Origin: Heterobilharzia americana
Lineage: Eukaryota > Platyhelminthes > Trematoda > Strigeidida > Schistosomatidae
Length of the DNA stretch: 64,000 nt
NCBI GenBank assembly: GCA_944470555.2
Contig: OX104128.1
Span: 39,601,920 to 39,665,919, forward strand
Reading direction: 5' to 3'
Made by a program: the position numbers and the translations under genes. Positions 23,501 through 33,800 of this stretch are shown here, in pieces (within the stretch, counting starts at the first letter, position 1; each line of letters starts with the position of its first letter). Below the pieces are notes generated by a model, which searched no databases, was not told where the DNA came from, and was given only the letters and a program-made list of their open reading frames with translations.

Positions 23501-26500
23501 GAACAAAAATACCAGTTAAGGGGATCCTGCAGAGATTACAGTTATATCTGACAAATATAATCTTTAAATTTCCGAATAAAATATACATACAAACAGAAAG
23601 AGTTGCCGTGAGATTACCAGTATACCCTATTATGGTTTACCAAATCCCTTACAATGATTGCGAGGTCAAGTACATAGGTGAAAGCAGTCGACCAGGGTGG
23701 ATTAGAATAACAGAGCACAAAAACTTAGCTAAATCAAGATTAGTAAATCCTATAAGATAAGAAATCTAGAGAAAAGCTTGGTGATAGCTCTGCATGCGAT
23801 GACATACAATCACACAGTAGGGTGAGATAGAGTGATAGTGTTGAGGGAGAGATTGATAACCGAATCTTTGTTTATCGAATCAACACCAAATACATTCAAT
23901 CGAAATGACTCTGCACCTGTCTCAGATGTATGAAAAATTCTACTTCCCTTGTCATCATAGAAAAAGAGAAAAAATTAGGCCTATATAAACTGTCTCAAAG
24001 TTGCGGAGTTATCTGATATGAATATGGACAATAAATTGTATCCGAAACGTTATCCAGTAAGTGCTACTGTTTCACTGTATGATATTTCTAATAAACAGAC
24101 TAAAATGGAATTACAATCGACCACAGTGTCAAAGTTTTACTCTTATATTAGTTTCCCTCCTGGAATAATCAATATATTCATTAGGAATTTTAGGAGAAAT
24201 ATGACAATACAGCTGTCGACAATAATAATAATAATTGCATCACTGTAAAGAGAGAATTCAAAACACCTATAGTGTTACCATGAGAGGAAGACATTTCAGA
24301 GACGTAGGATCTTTAATGAGTTTTCGGTTGGAATAGCATTTAAACCTACAAATTCACTTCGAAACGAGGTTCGTAGCTTAAAAGATCTTATCCAAGGCAA
24401 AATAATCTAGTTTATTAAATTTCTTGCAATGATTGCGAGGTCAAATATGAAGGCCATGATAGTCGACCAAGGTGAATGAAGCTATTCAGACGCAAAGTCT
24501 AAGATAACTTAATATTAGTTGGTATCAGTAAGTTCAACAGCAGAGCAGTGCCCTGGTATTGCCGTGCGCGTAGATACACTCAACAACACAATAGGATGAA
24601 GCAGAGTGACAGTCCTAGAGATGACCAAGTTGGGTGGAGGGAAAGATCGATAACCGAATATATGTTTATCAGATCAACACCAAGTACACGTGGTAAGAAT
24701 GACTCAGCAGCTATTCCAGACATGTGGAAAATTTCACTACCTATGTCACAAAGGAGGGGAGAAAATCTGAACTATATAAACCCCATGTCTCAGATGTAGA
24801 GTCACCTTGATATGACTGTGAACGGTAAATTGTGTCTCATAGTATTATTTCACTGTTTGATACGCCTAAAGAGCTGGAATTAAAATGTACGACAATGTTG
24901 AAGTTTTACTTGCATATCACTGTGTCAAGGGACTTACTCCTCAAGTCTTTGAATTAAACTTTTATGTCGTAAGGTAGTAGATGAATTGTAGAAGTTGCAC
25001 TCCTGATAGTTATGATTGACCCGAGTGTACCGTTTGTTGAAGATCAGGATTTTGAAACCTCTTGAGTGTCGCTTTTAGTACTTGGCTTTTACTGGAACAC
25101 CGTCGCTTTGTAAAGTCTGTAAATAGAACTCCCCTTGTCAGAGAAATGAACTTAAGGTTGTAAAACGGTATTCCAGAAATAATAACAAACTCTACATGTA
25201 TCAGGTCATCTGATTTTTAATTTGAAGTTGAATATCCTATCCCCCTTAGTTAGTTTACATATATCATATAGATATTATTCTAAGTTTTAATGAATAATGT
25301 AGTAATCCGCCTTTCACACCTGTTTATATGGTGATATTGAGTAGATCGATTCTGGCTTGGTCGTGATTGCATTTTGAACTCGACGTTATCGAGTGTATTG
25401 TTTGGTATACATCTGAACTATATGTACCGGTCAGTACGTATTTTGCTAGTTCTGTTTTTTAGGGGTATATCTGTTATTTGTCGTAGTCTTCTTAAGATTG
25501 CTTTGATTACTACTCTTGGCCTTTTTGTATATTATTTTACGAATGATAGTACGTGATCATACCTATTGTCGTTTGATATGGTTTCAAGTATCCTTAGTAT
25601 CTACTGCTCACAAGTGATAATAACAGTTTTATTTCAAGTTGTTATTCATCGTAGACTGACATCATTTGGAGGAACAAAGGAAACCTGGGAGCACTGGACA
25701 ACTGTTTCGTCCTAGTATGGTTGCGCTATAGTTGCGGTTGCGCTATATCGTGAGTTAACAGAAGTTGGAAATATGGAGCATTGGATTCTAACCCAGTGGC
25801 TCAATGAAAACGCGCTGGCCGCAGAACGTGAAGGTCGCGGGTTCAATCCCTTGTGGTGCGGGGTCGTGGGTGCGCACTGCTGAGGAGTCCTATACTAGGA
25901 CGAAACAGCTGTCCAGTGCTCCCAGGTTTCCTTTGTTCCTCCAACTGATGTCAGTCTACGATGAATAACAGCTTGAAATATTTCCAAATCTCCACAACTC
26001 CCTCAAAATTTAATGACAGTTTTAGTTAGAGATTTTCATTGACTGTTTGTTTCAGTCTCTTTATGAGATATCAGTTTTTCCCTATTTAGTTCTGAGTTCC
26101 ATATTAATTACTTACTTTAATTCGCACATCAATTTTGATGCTTGGAGCTAGTTAGTTTACTTTGTCGTGGATGGCAGAACAAATATCATAAAGTGTAAAT
26201 ATTTATGGCACTGATGTACGGCCCTCAGATTACTGTCGCCGTACAGTCTTCTTGAAACTCAAAGTCAGTGAAAATGATATGAATTGACGAATTGTTCTTT
26301 GCAAGAAACTTGATGAAAGTTTCAGGTGAATAAGAAAACTAAAAACCCAATATCGAGATTAGATACCTTATTAATGTTGTTTAGACGTGCTGTTTGTATT
26401 CATATGAAGGACAGTTATCTGACCCAACAGGTGAAGAAATAGAGACTCTACGATACATTTCATTTTCAATGAAGATTTTGCTCGTTGTTAATTAGTTGTA

Positions 26501-28639
26501 AGTTATAATCAGGCATGTAAGCGAACAATATTGTTTTCAATTAGATCTCTCTCTCTGACTCTAATATACATAACCTTCAACATATTTGTAAAATATCAAC
26601 CAATCAAGATAATTTGTTGGACAACGACAACAAGGAAAAGGGATTGTAAAAAGGTTAATACGAATGTTCATAATGACACGACAATGTAAAAAGGTGTTTA
26701 GACAGATAGACGGACAAATTAGGTCAAAGACTGAAAAACAAATAAGGACAATAAGGTTGTGTGATACTGGAGGTTGAAGGCGATGAATAAATAAGAGTTG
26801 AATGTGATTATCATAGTAGTGTGAATGGGGGGGGGGCTGGCAATTTGAAATGTAGTTCGAATCCGCCTTTTACATATAGCTGCGGCTATAGGAATTCAAA
26901 TAAACAATCCAAAGATCTGTATCCAGAAGAAATTCGTACAGCCTTTATCCCTGCCTTGGCCAGGGAGAACCTAATGAATGACCTTACTTATGAATCTTAA
27001 AATGTACTTCTCCTTTTTGTTTTATTTCATTTTGTCACCCCTTTCACACTACTATACTCACATTCAACTCTTATTTATTCACCGCCTTCAACTTCCAGTA
27101 TCACATCCATCCATCCATCCATCCAAATCAACATATGATCAGGCATTATTGCGTAACGGTCCGAGTTGCCATAGCTCATATCAGTATGTCAAGCAAAAAG
27201 ACAGTTAGGCGCAGGATGAAGAAAAGAAAATTCAGTCAAAGTAAATATAAAGTAATAAAGGAGAGAAAGGAAGAATGAGAAAATGCTGTGATTCGGTACA
27301 GTGTATGTGTATACATCTACACCCCTGCCATCGGTTCTGAGCTATATCGTCTAAAGTCAGTCTCCAACCACTTGTTTCTCTTGTCCCGCAGACCCCAACC
27401 GACTAATCTGCATCGACCCACATGGCTTAAACCAACAGTCAAAGACTTTATACATTGGTGCCATGTTTTAGTCTGACCACCTCGGGCCTTTTTCCAGCCT
27501 GAACCTACTTCGGCCAACATTGTGTGACGAGGCAATCGGCGATTAGGCATACGTAATACGTGTCCCAACCATCTTAGTCGATGAAGGTTCATAACCTCAG
27601 CTGATTTACCTCTACTCCCTAAAACTCTACACCTGACGTCTGCATTACTCACGTGGGGACACCACAAAATACGGCCTATACTACGAAGGAAACGGTGATC
27701 AAACATCTGAAGCCTTCTCATATAGTCCACTTTCAATGGTCATGTTTCACAGCTGTACAGTAGAACAGAGCGAACTGCTATGCAGTGCACGCGACCCGTA
27801 ACAGACAATCGGATATCGTGGTGGCGTCACAGGTGACGTAAGTTGGGGACAGCCAGCCGAGCCTCTTGCATCCGTGCAGAGATTTCATCGGCCACTGAGC
27901 CACCAGAGTTGACCATACTTCCCAGGTGAGTGAAGTTGCCGACACACTCAATCACTACACTATTGTTAGCCGTGGCACCGTTGAAGACCAATTCTGGAGC
28001 AACAATTTGCATTTAGGTGGTGAGAACCGCATCCCAAACATTCTCAAATTCCCACTCATAGTGTTCAGAAGACTCTGCATGTTGTCAGCGTCTTCACCTA
28101 ACAGGACTATGTCATCTGCGTATTCTAGGTTTAACGAAAATTCTCCTGTGATTAGGTCAACCTCTGTGTAGTCAGGTGACGAGAAAGGGAGACCTCCATG
28201 AGAATATCTATGATAAAATTGAATGAGAATGGAGACAGTGGGCACCCTTGACGGACACCACTCAATGAGTATAGCTCCCTGGACATCTCACCGTAGGCCC
28301 TAACACACCCACAAGTGTTCGAGTAGAGAGCCTTGAATAAGGTGATGTACTTACTAGGCACGCCTTTCAGTGACAGAAATTGCCATAAGGCTTCTCGATC
28401 AACGGAGTCGAATGCCGCCTTTAGGTCGAGAAATACAGCTAGTGTTTGGTGTCGGTGAGCGTGTCCGTGTCCCAAAACCTTTGTCCGTCTATCTGTCTAA
28501 ACACCTTTTTACATTGTCGTGTCATTATGAACATTCGTATTAACCTTTTTACAATCCCTTTTCCTTGTTGTCGTTGTCCAACAAATTATCTTGATTGGTT
28601 GATATTTTACAAATATATTGAAGGCTATGTATATTAGAG

Positions 28640-28689
<50 letters not shown>

Positions 28690-29214
28690 ATCTAATTGAA
28701 AATAATATTGTTCACTTACATGTCTTTTTACAATTTTCATAATGAGAATTTTCAGCAATTAGTTGTAAAACTGAACGGGGATCATTTGTAGCACTAACTG
28801 TCAGAGGCTGCTTGCTGCCCAGTTCAAAGTCATTTATTGTATACGAGAGCCTATGGGTTTATGCATTGCACGGCATACCTTAAACCCGTGTATGGGAGTG
28901 TTTTTTCAAACCCCAAATCAGATCCCTTGTATTCTTTATGAATTCTACTGTTATCATGTTGCTCTTTTTGATATTATCATAATTTACTTTCGTAACTTTT
29001 GTGTATTGTGAATCACTACACGTTTCTCATTTCCCTTTTATGTTTGATGTGTTTATTTTCTGCTCTCATTAGTAGTTCCTTATATCTTTTTTAATTTTAG
29101 CTTTTCATTAAGGTAGAACCATTAGACATGAATAAACAAATGATACTCGAGGATTGTCTTCGGCAAGCTCGACAAAGTGTCGAAATGAATAAAGAAATGG
29201 GACAGAAATCCTAA
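17181..29214 (+). CDS. MRPS22: Small ribosomal subunit protein mS22, complete five-exon gene
   Basis: Mitoribosomal small-subunit protein mS22, which acts in mitochondrial translation. Exons 17181-17229, 17260-17438, 17478-17795, 22196-22672 and 29101-29214 join in frame to 378 residues (human is 360). The N-terminus MHKIRTLFTTSR is basic and lacks acidic residues, as expected of a matrix-targeting presequence. Landmarks shared with the vertebrate protein: SDAEL...KLQMPPVL, VFTDTTLRRDRKNRLIVVRE, ERDRINQVYFP, CVQFEPDDPNF and LRHTRYYGPL, with a C-terminal helix QMILEDCLRQARQS. Introns are 30, 39, 4400 and 6428 nt; the two large ones are full of Penelope-like and LINE debris. All introns are GT-AG and phase-consistent. 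No frame break was found. Confidence 0.93.
17260..17438 (+). CDS. MRPS22: mS22 exon 2
   Basis: Encodes LVRRPSEVSGNLQELF through SDAELNI. Flanked by TTAAG acceptor and GTAATT donor. The following 39-nt micro-intron restores exactly the spacing between the SDAEL and KLQMPPVL blocks that is seen in human mS22. Confidence 0.85.
17478..17795 (+). CDS. MRPS22: mS22 exon 3
   Basis: Encodes VKRFTTVFTEQKLQMPPVL through LFENKQLS, the best conserved part of the N-terminal half. Donor GTGAGT at 17796; ends in phase 0. Confidence 0.92.
17796..18430. other. mS22 intron 3, 5' part
   Basis: AT-rich intronic sequence with no recognised element. Confidence 0.4.
18435..18530 (-). repeat. tRNA-like SINE fragment (family C)
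   Basis: Read on the minus strand it contains a box-B-like GGGTTCAAACCC and a tRNA-like arm, matching similar pieces at 46140-46260 and 50030-50155. Pairing is too poor for a functional tRNA. Confidence 0.5.
18533..18650 (+). repeat. Direct repeat flanking the Penelope-like fold-back, left copy
   Basis: Contains the block AGTCAGAAACTTCATAGACC followed by similar downstream sequence, repeated in the same orientation at 20841-20945, so it lies outside both arms of the inverted repeat described next. Confidence 0.65.
18929..20268. mobile_element. Penelope-like element fragment between inverted 285-bp arms
   Basis: The left arm (about 18929-19217) is the near-perfect reverse complement of the right arm (about 19984-20268); for example GACGACAAAAGCTTCACGAC on the right appears inverted on the left. 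Between them, 19532-19972 encodes Penelope-type C-terminal sequence on the plus strand. Penelope-like elements are known for terminal repeats in mixed orientation, so the arms are plausibly their PLTR-like ends. The reverse transcriptase is absent. Confidence 0.7.
19532..19972 (+). pseudogene. Penelope-like GIY-YIG endonuclease remnant
   Basis: The first frame (19532-19804) has the connector LPYMKNVSEIMTGLLKLLGI and HKPKIALYSLLYWSKD. After an in-frame TGA the same reading continues with HIGQSGCPLRIRLHQHQLAV and CGHEFDWEKCE. The pattern Y/H-IGQSG...R...HQLAV is the GIY-YIG nuclease core of Penelope-like elements; one stop and a His in place of the expected Tyr show decay. Confidence 0.75.
20507..20547. 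repeat. (TA)n microsatellite
   Basis: About 20 uninterrupted TA units inside mS22 intron 3. Confidence 0.95.
20841..20945 (+). repeat. Direct repeat flanking the Penelope-like fold-back, right copy
   Basis: Same orientation and similar sequence as 18533-18650, with moderate divergence. Confidence 0.65.
20946..22195. other. mS22 intron 3, 3' part
   Basis: No recognised element. It ends in the pyrimidine-rich tract and CTATCAG acceptor of mS22 exon 4. Confidence 0.4.
22196..22672 (+). CDS. MRPS22: mS22 exon 4
   Basis: Starts after a pyrimidine-rich CTATCAG acceptor and encodes ALLDQGSFTYILDRACVQF through SEVSDLLAYVE. Donor GTGAGT at 22673. Carries the QFEPDD and RHTRYYG blocks of mS22. Confidence 0.93.
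23421..24930 (+). mobile_element. Tandem 3' ends of a second Penelope-like element
   Basis: The first unit (23422-23760) encodes YQIPYNDCEVKYIGESSRPG followed by WIRITEHKNLAKS, a GIY-YIG core with its CxxCxxxYIGES signature partly kept. A second, more eroded unit near 24420 repeats the stretch TGCAATGATTGCGAGGTCAA and then the same downstream order (GATAACCGAATxTxTGTTTATC, ATCAACACCAAxTACA). The two units are direct repeats of about 950 bases, inside mS22 intron 4. Confidence 0.65.
25631..25981. repeat. Family B hammerhead SINE fold-back pair
   Basis: Outer arms of about 90 bp (25631-25720 and 25891-25981) are near-perfect inverted copies. The right-hand unit is complete on the plus strand: a tRNA-like head (GGCTCAATG... 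with box-B-like GGGTTCAATCCC at about 25798-25850), a hammerhead, then a tail running CAGGTTTCCTTTGTTCC to the dinucleotide-rich end. The left-hand, minus-strand unit is cut off inside the hammerhead. Confidence 0.75.
25874..25919 (+). ncRNA. Hammerhead ribozyme, best preserved copy (family B)
   Basis: Order: GCACTG, CTGAGGAG, stem-loop TCC-TATACTA-GGA, CGAAA, CAGCTG, GTC, CAGTGC. Stem I is a perfect 6-bp pairing of GCACTG with CAGTGC; CUGANGA, GAAA and the GUC cleavage triplet are all intact; stem II is GUCC/GGAC; stem III is the short palindrome ACAGCUGU. Every core position I can check is consistent with activity as a type I hammerhead with a minimal stem III. Confidence 0.75.
27108..27124. 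repeat. (CATC)n short tandem repeat
   Basis: Four CATC units next to the 3' end of the LINE fragment at 27120-28480; may represent its tail. Confidence 0.8.
27120..28480 (-). mobile_element. LINE family 2 (Perere-like), 3' half with RT
   Basis: Minus strand. 28152-28475 gives VFLDLKAAFDSVDREALWQF (RT motif A) and SGVRQGCPLSPFSFNFIIDI (motif B). 27955-28245 gives EYADDIVLLGEDAD (motif C, catalytic Asp pair intact). 27317-27736 gives the C-terminal domain RLRWLGHVLRMPNRRLPRH and WHQCIKSLTVGLSHVGRC. Frames are offset from one another, so it is inactive. Fragments of the same family occur at 32696-36370, 41440-41900, 46465-47060, 49080-49640 and 61490-61830. Clade (RTE versus CR1) was not resolved. 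Confidence 0.8.
28641..28686. repeat. (CA)n microsatellite
   Basis: 23 uninterrupted CA units within the right arm of the inverted repeat. Confidence 0.97.
29101..29214 (+). CDS. MRPS22: mS22 exon 5 (last)
   Basis: Starts after TTTTTAATTTTAG. Encodes LFIKVEPLDMNKQMILED and ends QSVEMNKEMGQKS-stop. It aligns with the human C-terminal helix that starts LIKVFAKTEAQKG in position, length and charge. Too short and start-less to be seen as a stand-alone frame. Confidence 0.85.
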   Translation, partial: LFIKVEPLDMNKQMILEDCLRQARQSVEMNKEMGQKS

Positions 29215-29273
29215 TCCTTAATGTATAGTACTTGTTTTGCTTTTGAAGAAGGCAGGAAATTTGTTTTGAAATG

Positions 29274-29279
29274 AATAAA
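29274..29279 (+). terminator. Polyadenylation signal AATAAA of mS22
   Basis: Canonical AATAAA lying 60 nt after the mS22 stop codon, a usual distance for a short 3' UTR. Confidence 0.6.
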
Positions 29280-29509
29280 TGATGCAATGACGAAATTTGT
29301 TATCTTTTCTTTCTTCGAATGTATACTGTGTGTTTGTTTTTAGTTAACCAGTAAAATTATGCAGGACTAATGAACCGCGAAAGATAACAGACTCTTGTAC
29401 ACTCACAAATTGTATATATATGCACATTGTAGTTTGGAAAATTTATCGGATTACTATGTGCGTAGAAAATCAGGCGTCGGTGGTGCATAATGACTACTGT
29501 TAATTAGCA

Positions 29510-30060
29510 TTTGTATTTATAGGAAGTCATGTTTGGTGTTCACCTACTCGTTTAGTATTGTAAGAAAACAGTAGAGGATAAAGTAAACGCAGAAGAATGT
29601 TTATAATAACACTGAACATTTCTGATGAAATATAGTAACCTTTCCATAGAAATATTCATTTGCACAATGTGTTTCAGTTCCCCTTATTCTCCTATCTCGT
29701 TTTCCTCTTCATGCGCACACACTGGCTCTTGCGTTTCTCTGTACAGAATATTTACCTATCGCTGGTAATTACCTATGATTTCTGCCTACATCACCATATA
29801 CCACTTATATCCATTTTTATCAGTAGCACCCAACTGCAGTTTAAATTATGTCAGTCATTTCACTTGTGCTTAGAAGCTCAGAATAAACTACTGATGTCTT
29901 ACAGCTCTTATATATTTGGAAAACTGCTTACTCATGATTTTGTGCAATTTGCCTGTAACACACTGCTTGGGAAAGAAATAATATCCCTTACACTCGCACC
30001 AAACTCCGAAGTAAGCTATAGAAAGGTACATCTTACTCTTTATTGTTATTATGCCTACAA
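29510..30060 (+). repeat. Dispersed repeat, copy 1
   Basis: Shares TTGCACAATGTGTTTCA and the following several hundred bases in the same orientation, at roughly three-quarters identity by eye, with 39545-39960. The frame through both copies (starting MHNVF) is not conserved with protein-like substitutions, so I read it as non-coding. Confidence 0.6.
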
Positions 30061-30540
30061 ATAACTGTTAAGAAGTACTAGGTTGACCAAAAAGCATTAA
30101 GTGGCAGAAAAGTTGACGTGGAACCTCTTACAAAGATGCAATGATTCATGCTATTTTACAGAAAGATAAGATCAGCAAAGGCAGGGACAAAGTTTTTTCA
30201 GCACTTGATCACTGTTATTCAGAAAATGACAGGTTTCATGTGGTTGCATGTTACACGCTAGCTGTTATAATTATAAAATAGATTTTTTTTATTATCTGAG
30301 TGGTTTTGAGTCCATCGAATCTGCGGTGGATCTGCTAGTAAGTAAGTTCATTACATAGATGAACTCATTTCCATTGATATTCAGGGTACATCTTGATTGT
30401 GAAGGTTTAGAGGTGTCTGTATCAACTCTTGGTCAAAACCTACATATCACTGACAATATAGTATCAATGATCTTATTACACATGTATTTTACTAATCTAT
30501 TTACATTTTATACTCTGTTCGTAATTTAATAACCCTACAG

Positions 30541-30837
30541 GTTATCCTAAACGAAGTTGCTTTTTACGTCAGTACAGCCTATGGGCTAGTAATGTATCAC
30601 TATTACGGTCGTCCCTGGTATTCTCGTGTTTCTCCTTGTTTGGTTTTGGGCGGTTTACCATTGAGAAAGTTTTGGGACAAATGGCAAGCTGATGAAAATT
30701 TTACACACATAATTAGCCTATTAGAACCATTCGAAGTAAAATCATTTGTTATAGGAGAGAAGGATGCTAAAGACCGAGGTATTAAATATCTCTCCTTACC
30801 TGTTCAAGATTTTTGGGGAGTCCCTACAGTTGAACAA
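30541..30837 (+). CDS. PTPMT1: PTPMT1 exon with N-terminal half
   Basis: Starts after acceptor CCCTACAG and ends VPTVEQ at donor GTGAGT (30838), phase 0. The frame is open from the first base of the exon; an in-frame stop lies just upstream of the acceptor. Confidence 0.88.
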
Positions 30838-33800
30838 GTGAGTATCTTTCATTTTATTAAGTAAACAAAACAATTATCAAGTTTTAGTTCTGAGGTTATG
30901 ATAGTTTTCCTGTACCAGTTAGTTACTACACATATTGCTTTACTTTTATTGTTTATAGCAAATGGTAATTGTTCTAAATTGTTGTTTATGTTACTTTTTC
31001 ACATCTATGGTGTATGGTTTGGATGTAATATGTACAGTGGTGAGGTTGGTATAGTTAGGCAGTCATTTGATAATACTATAAACTGTCCGCTATTTAAGCA
31101 ATTTCAACGTATACTAACTTTACTCAATCACTATCCACCTTGATGTGTGGCGAATGCTTCTGGTAAAATAGGTTGATGAAACCTCAGTTTTTTCACCAAG
31201 ATATGGGGTCAAATCAAAAATCTATCAAATTATATCATGAGTTGGATGAAAAAAGTTTAGATTGATTGAACGGGGTTTCTGTAATATTTAAGGTCTTCAT
31301 TTGTTGACTTTTAATGAAATAGCCCAAAATCCTATCGATAAATCATTTCTGTTTGTCTGATCTGGCTACCAAAGTTGGCCAATTTTGATTCTATCCATAT
31401 TGTAAATTTAACCGACGAACTGTTTTCATAAGTTTTGTGGTCATCTAGTTGGTTATCAAATATTTCAGCATTTATTCTATTCCAGATTATTTCAAACCTG
31501 TAGGAAATTTACGGAAAATGAAGATTTCTGTTTAAAAAGGGGGTTGTTGCCTGATGTGTTTGTTAATTCATCGCTTAGAAACAAAGTATACAACTTTCAA
31601 GATCAAATTTATTGGTTCGCAATGTGTTTTCCCATATGAACTCGGTAAAATTACGCGATATTTTTTCAGATTGATATTCATCATGGACTGACGTCAATTG
31701 GAGAACCATTGGAAACCAGGAAGCACTGGACAGCTGTTTCATCCTAGTATGGGATTGCTCAGAAGTGCGAACTCATTACCCTGCCATGGTTGAACCCAGG
31801 TCCTTAAGGTTTCATGGACAGCTCATTGCTATTGAGCCACTACGTCGGGATCCAATGATAGTAAGAAATGTGGATCGTTATATTTCGATTCAATCGCTTA
31901 ATGGTGCCGGTCGTGGGACCTGAAGGTCCTAGGTTCAATCCCTGGCAGGGTCATGAGTTCGCATTGCTGAGCAATCGTATACTAGGACAAACAGCTGTCC
32001 AGTGCTACAAGGTGTCCAACGGTTCTTCAACTGATATCGGTCCGTGGTGAATATTAGCCTGAAATCAATAAAGAAATCCTCATAAACCTCCACACTGAAT
32101 TATGCGATACGTTGTCCAACGTTTTTAATAGGCCTTCTTGATAGATGTTGCTGAATTTTCGTTTTTGGTAAAACGGAACAACTAAGTTTTACTTTTTACT
32201 GGCAAAAACCAAGTATGCATAAAGTACTGTTTTTGTTTCTACCTTTTCATCTGAAAAATAAAGACATATTTAGCATTCGGAACTTAAACACCAGGCGCTT
32301 TTGGCATATGGTTGGTGGTCGAAATGTAATATGTGTTGTGGTGTCTAGGTGTTTATGAAAGCCAAATAGTCAATAAGAATTGAACTGGGTACTGTCTCAA
32401 GCAATGCTTTCTGTTGTAGTTTTTGGTGAGTTTACCGTACAGAATTTTTCTAAAAACTCTGTATGATTCTGAAAGTACAATGGAGATTTACCATTTAGTT
32501 AAAAATAGCCTTCGTTCATCGGGATTGTTTTGTCATTTCCGAAAATTATCCTAGCGGTTTGTCAAATATCTTAGGAGACAATATTCGTGTTGAAATTTGT
32601 GTTTTGTTGTGGACACAGGAAGTTTTGTAAACGGTTACCTTTCCTAGTATCTTTTGCAACAGTCCGTTAAAACTATCCCAGCTTTTTTTAGATAATTGAA
32701 CGTGCAAATATGGGGAAGTTTTTACGATCTAACTAGTCGATTTCCTTCGACCTATAGCTGCTACTTTGACGTGGTGGTTGGACTTGCATATCAGAATGAT
32801 CCAACGAGCTACCGTGGTGGGGACACTTGTTCCCTCAAGGTCCTACCATGCCAGAAAGGTCTGTTGGATAGTGGTATGATGAAGGCAGTTATGGTTGTAG
32901 TGTGGATTACTACACTGAGGGTGAAGTTGCACTACTGGTGTAACAGCAGTAAGCTGGTCCCATGGATGACCACAAGTGCCACCCTAACCCGTCCCAATGG
33001 GAAGGGGGTAGAAAAGATTTGCCCTGAAAATAACACACCATCTCCTCATGGGATGCCGATGCTTGCAACAGGGATTCATAGTCAGATTCAAAAGCGAAAA
33101 ACCAAATTCTCAAAATGCCAAAAGGCCGTGTGTGACTGGCCTCAAGTGGATATCCCATGGACTCTGCGGTCAGATACTATCTCTTCTTTTTCAGGTACCT
33201 TAAGAAGAAATAACCTTCCACAGTGTGGGCTGTTGGGAACTGTCAACTTCCCACACACTTCCAATGATATGGAAGACCTGATCAAATACAACCCATCCTC
33301 CCCAACTCTATCTCCTCCTTTACCTTCACTTCCTGATACTAATGTTAAGCCTCTTACACCTTACCCAACCTCTCACTCTACAACCATTGCCAACGATCAA
33401 AACCATGGGAGCCTCATTTCTAGTCTCCTAAGACCTCTTCATCCACTTCATACAGAAGGTTTCAACGTCCGAACTTTAAGCCAAATCGAACAGCAAGCAC
33501 CGCTTGCCAAAACTCTGGAATCTCGAGCCAGTGGTTTGTACTATGTCTCAGAGACACGTATACTGGAGCCGAATGTGGTTTTTAAACTGGTCTCATCCGG
33601 CCATAGTAGTGGATCTTCAAAACTTATGAGTATCCGGAAACCCAACGGCTAGCTCTTGTGGACTAGCTTGTGTAGGTATGGTGTTGAGCTATAGGGCAGG
33701 AAGTGTGCTTTTCGACTGGATACCAGTCACCAGCCGTCTATGTGCTATTCGACTGCAGGATGGTGAGATCATCGGATGCCTTTTCGTGGTCTCAGCTGAT

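Larger units (their letters stand above)
26515..28721. repeat. Long inverted repeat enclosing a LINE fragment
   Basis: The left arm (26515-26717) and right arm (28481-28721) are inverted copies that differ mainly by a short CT run on the left versus a 46-bp CA tract on the right. A second nested inverted pair lies at about 26758-26825 and 27044-27108. The enclosed sequence includes a minus-strand LINE 3' half. Located in mS22 intron 4. Confidence 0.7.

Noticed and set aside
29660..30064. 134-residue open frame as a gene or as PTPMT1 upstream exon
   Set aside because: It overlaps a dispersed repeat whose second copy at 39680 does not conserve the protein.
33301..33460. Proline/serine-rich host protein segment
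   Set aside because: The frame continues directly into a LINE endonuclease start (FNVRTL...VSETRI), so it is the LINE leader region.
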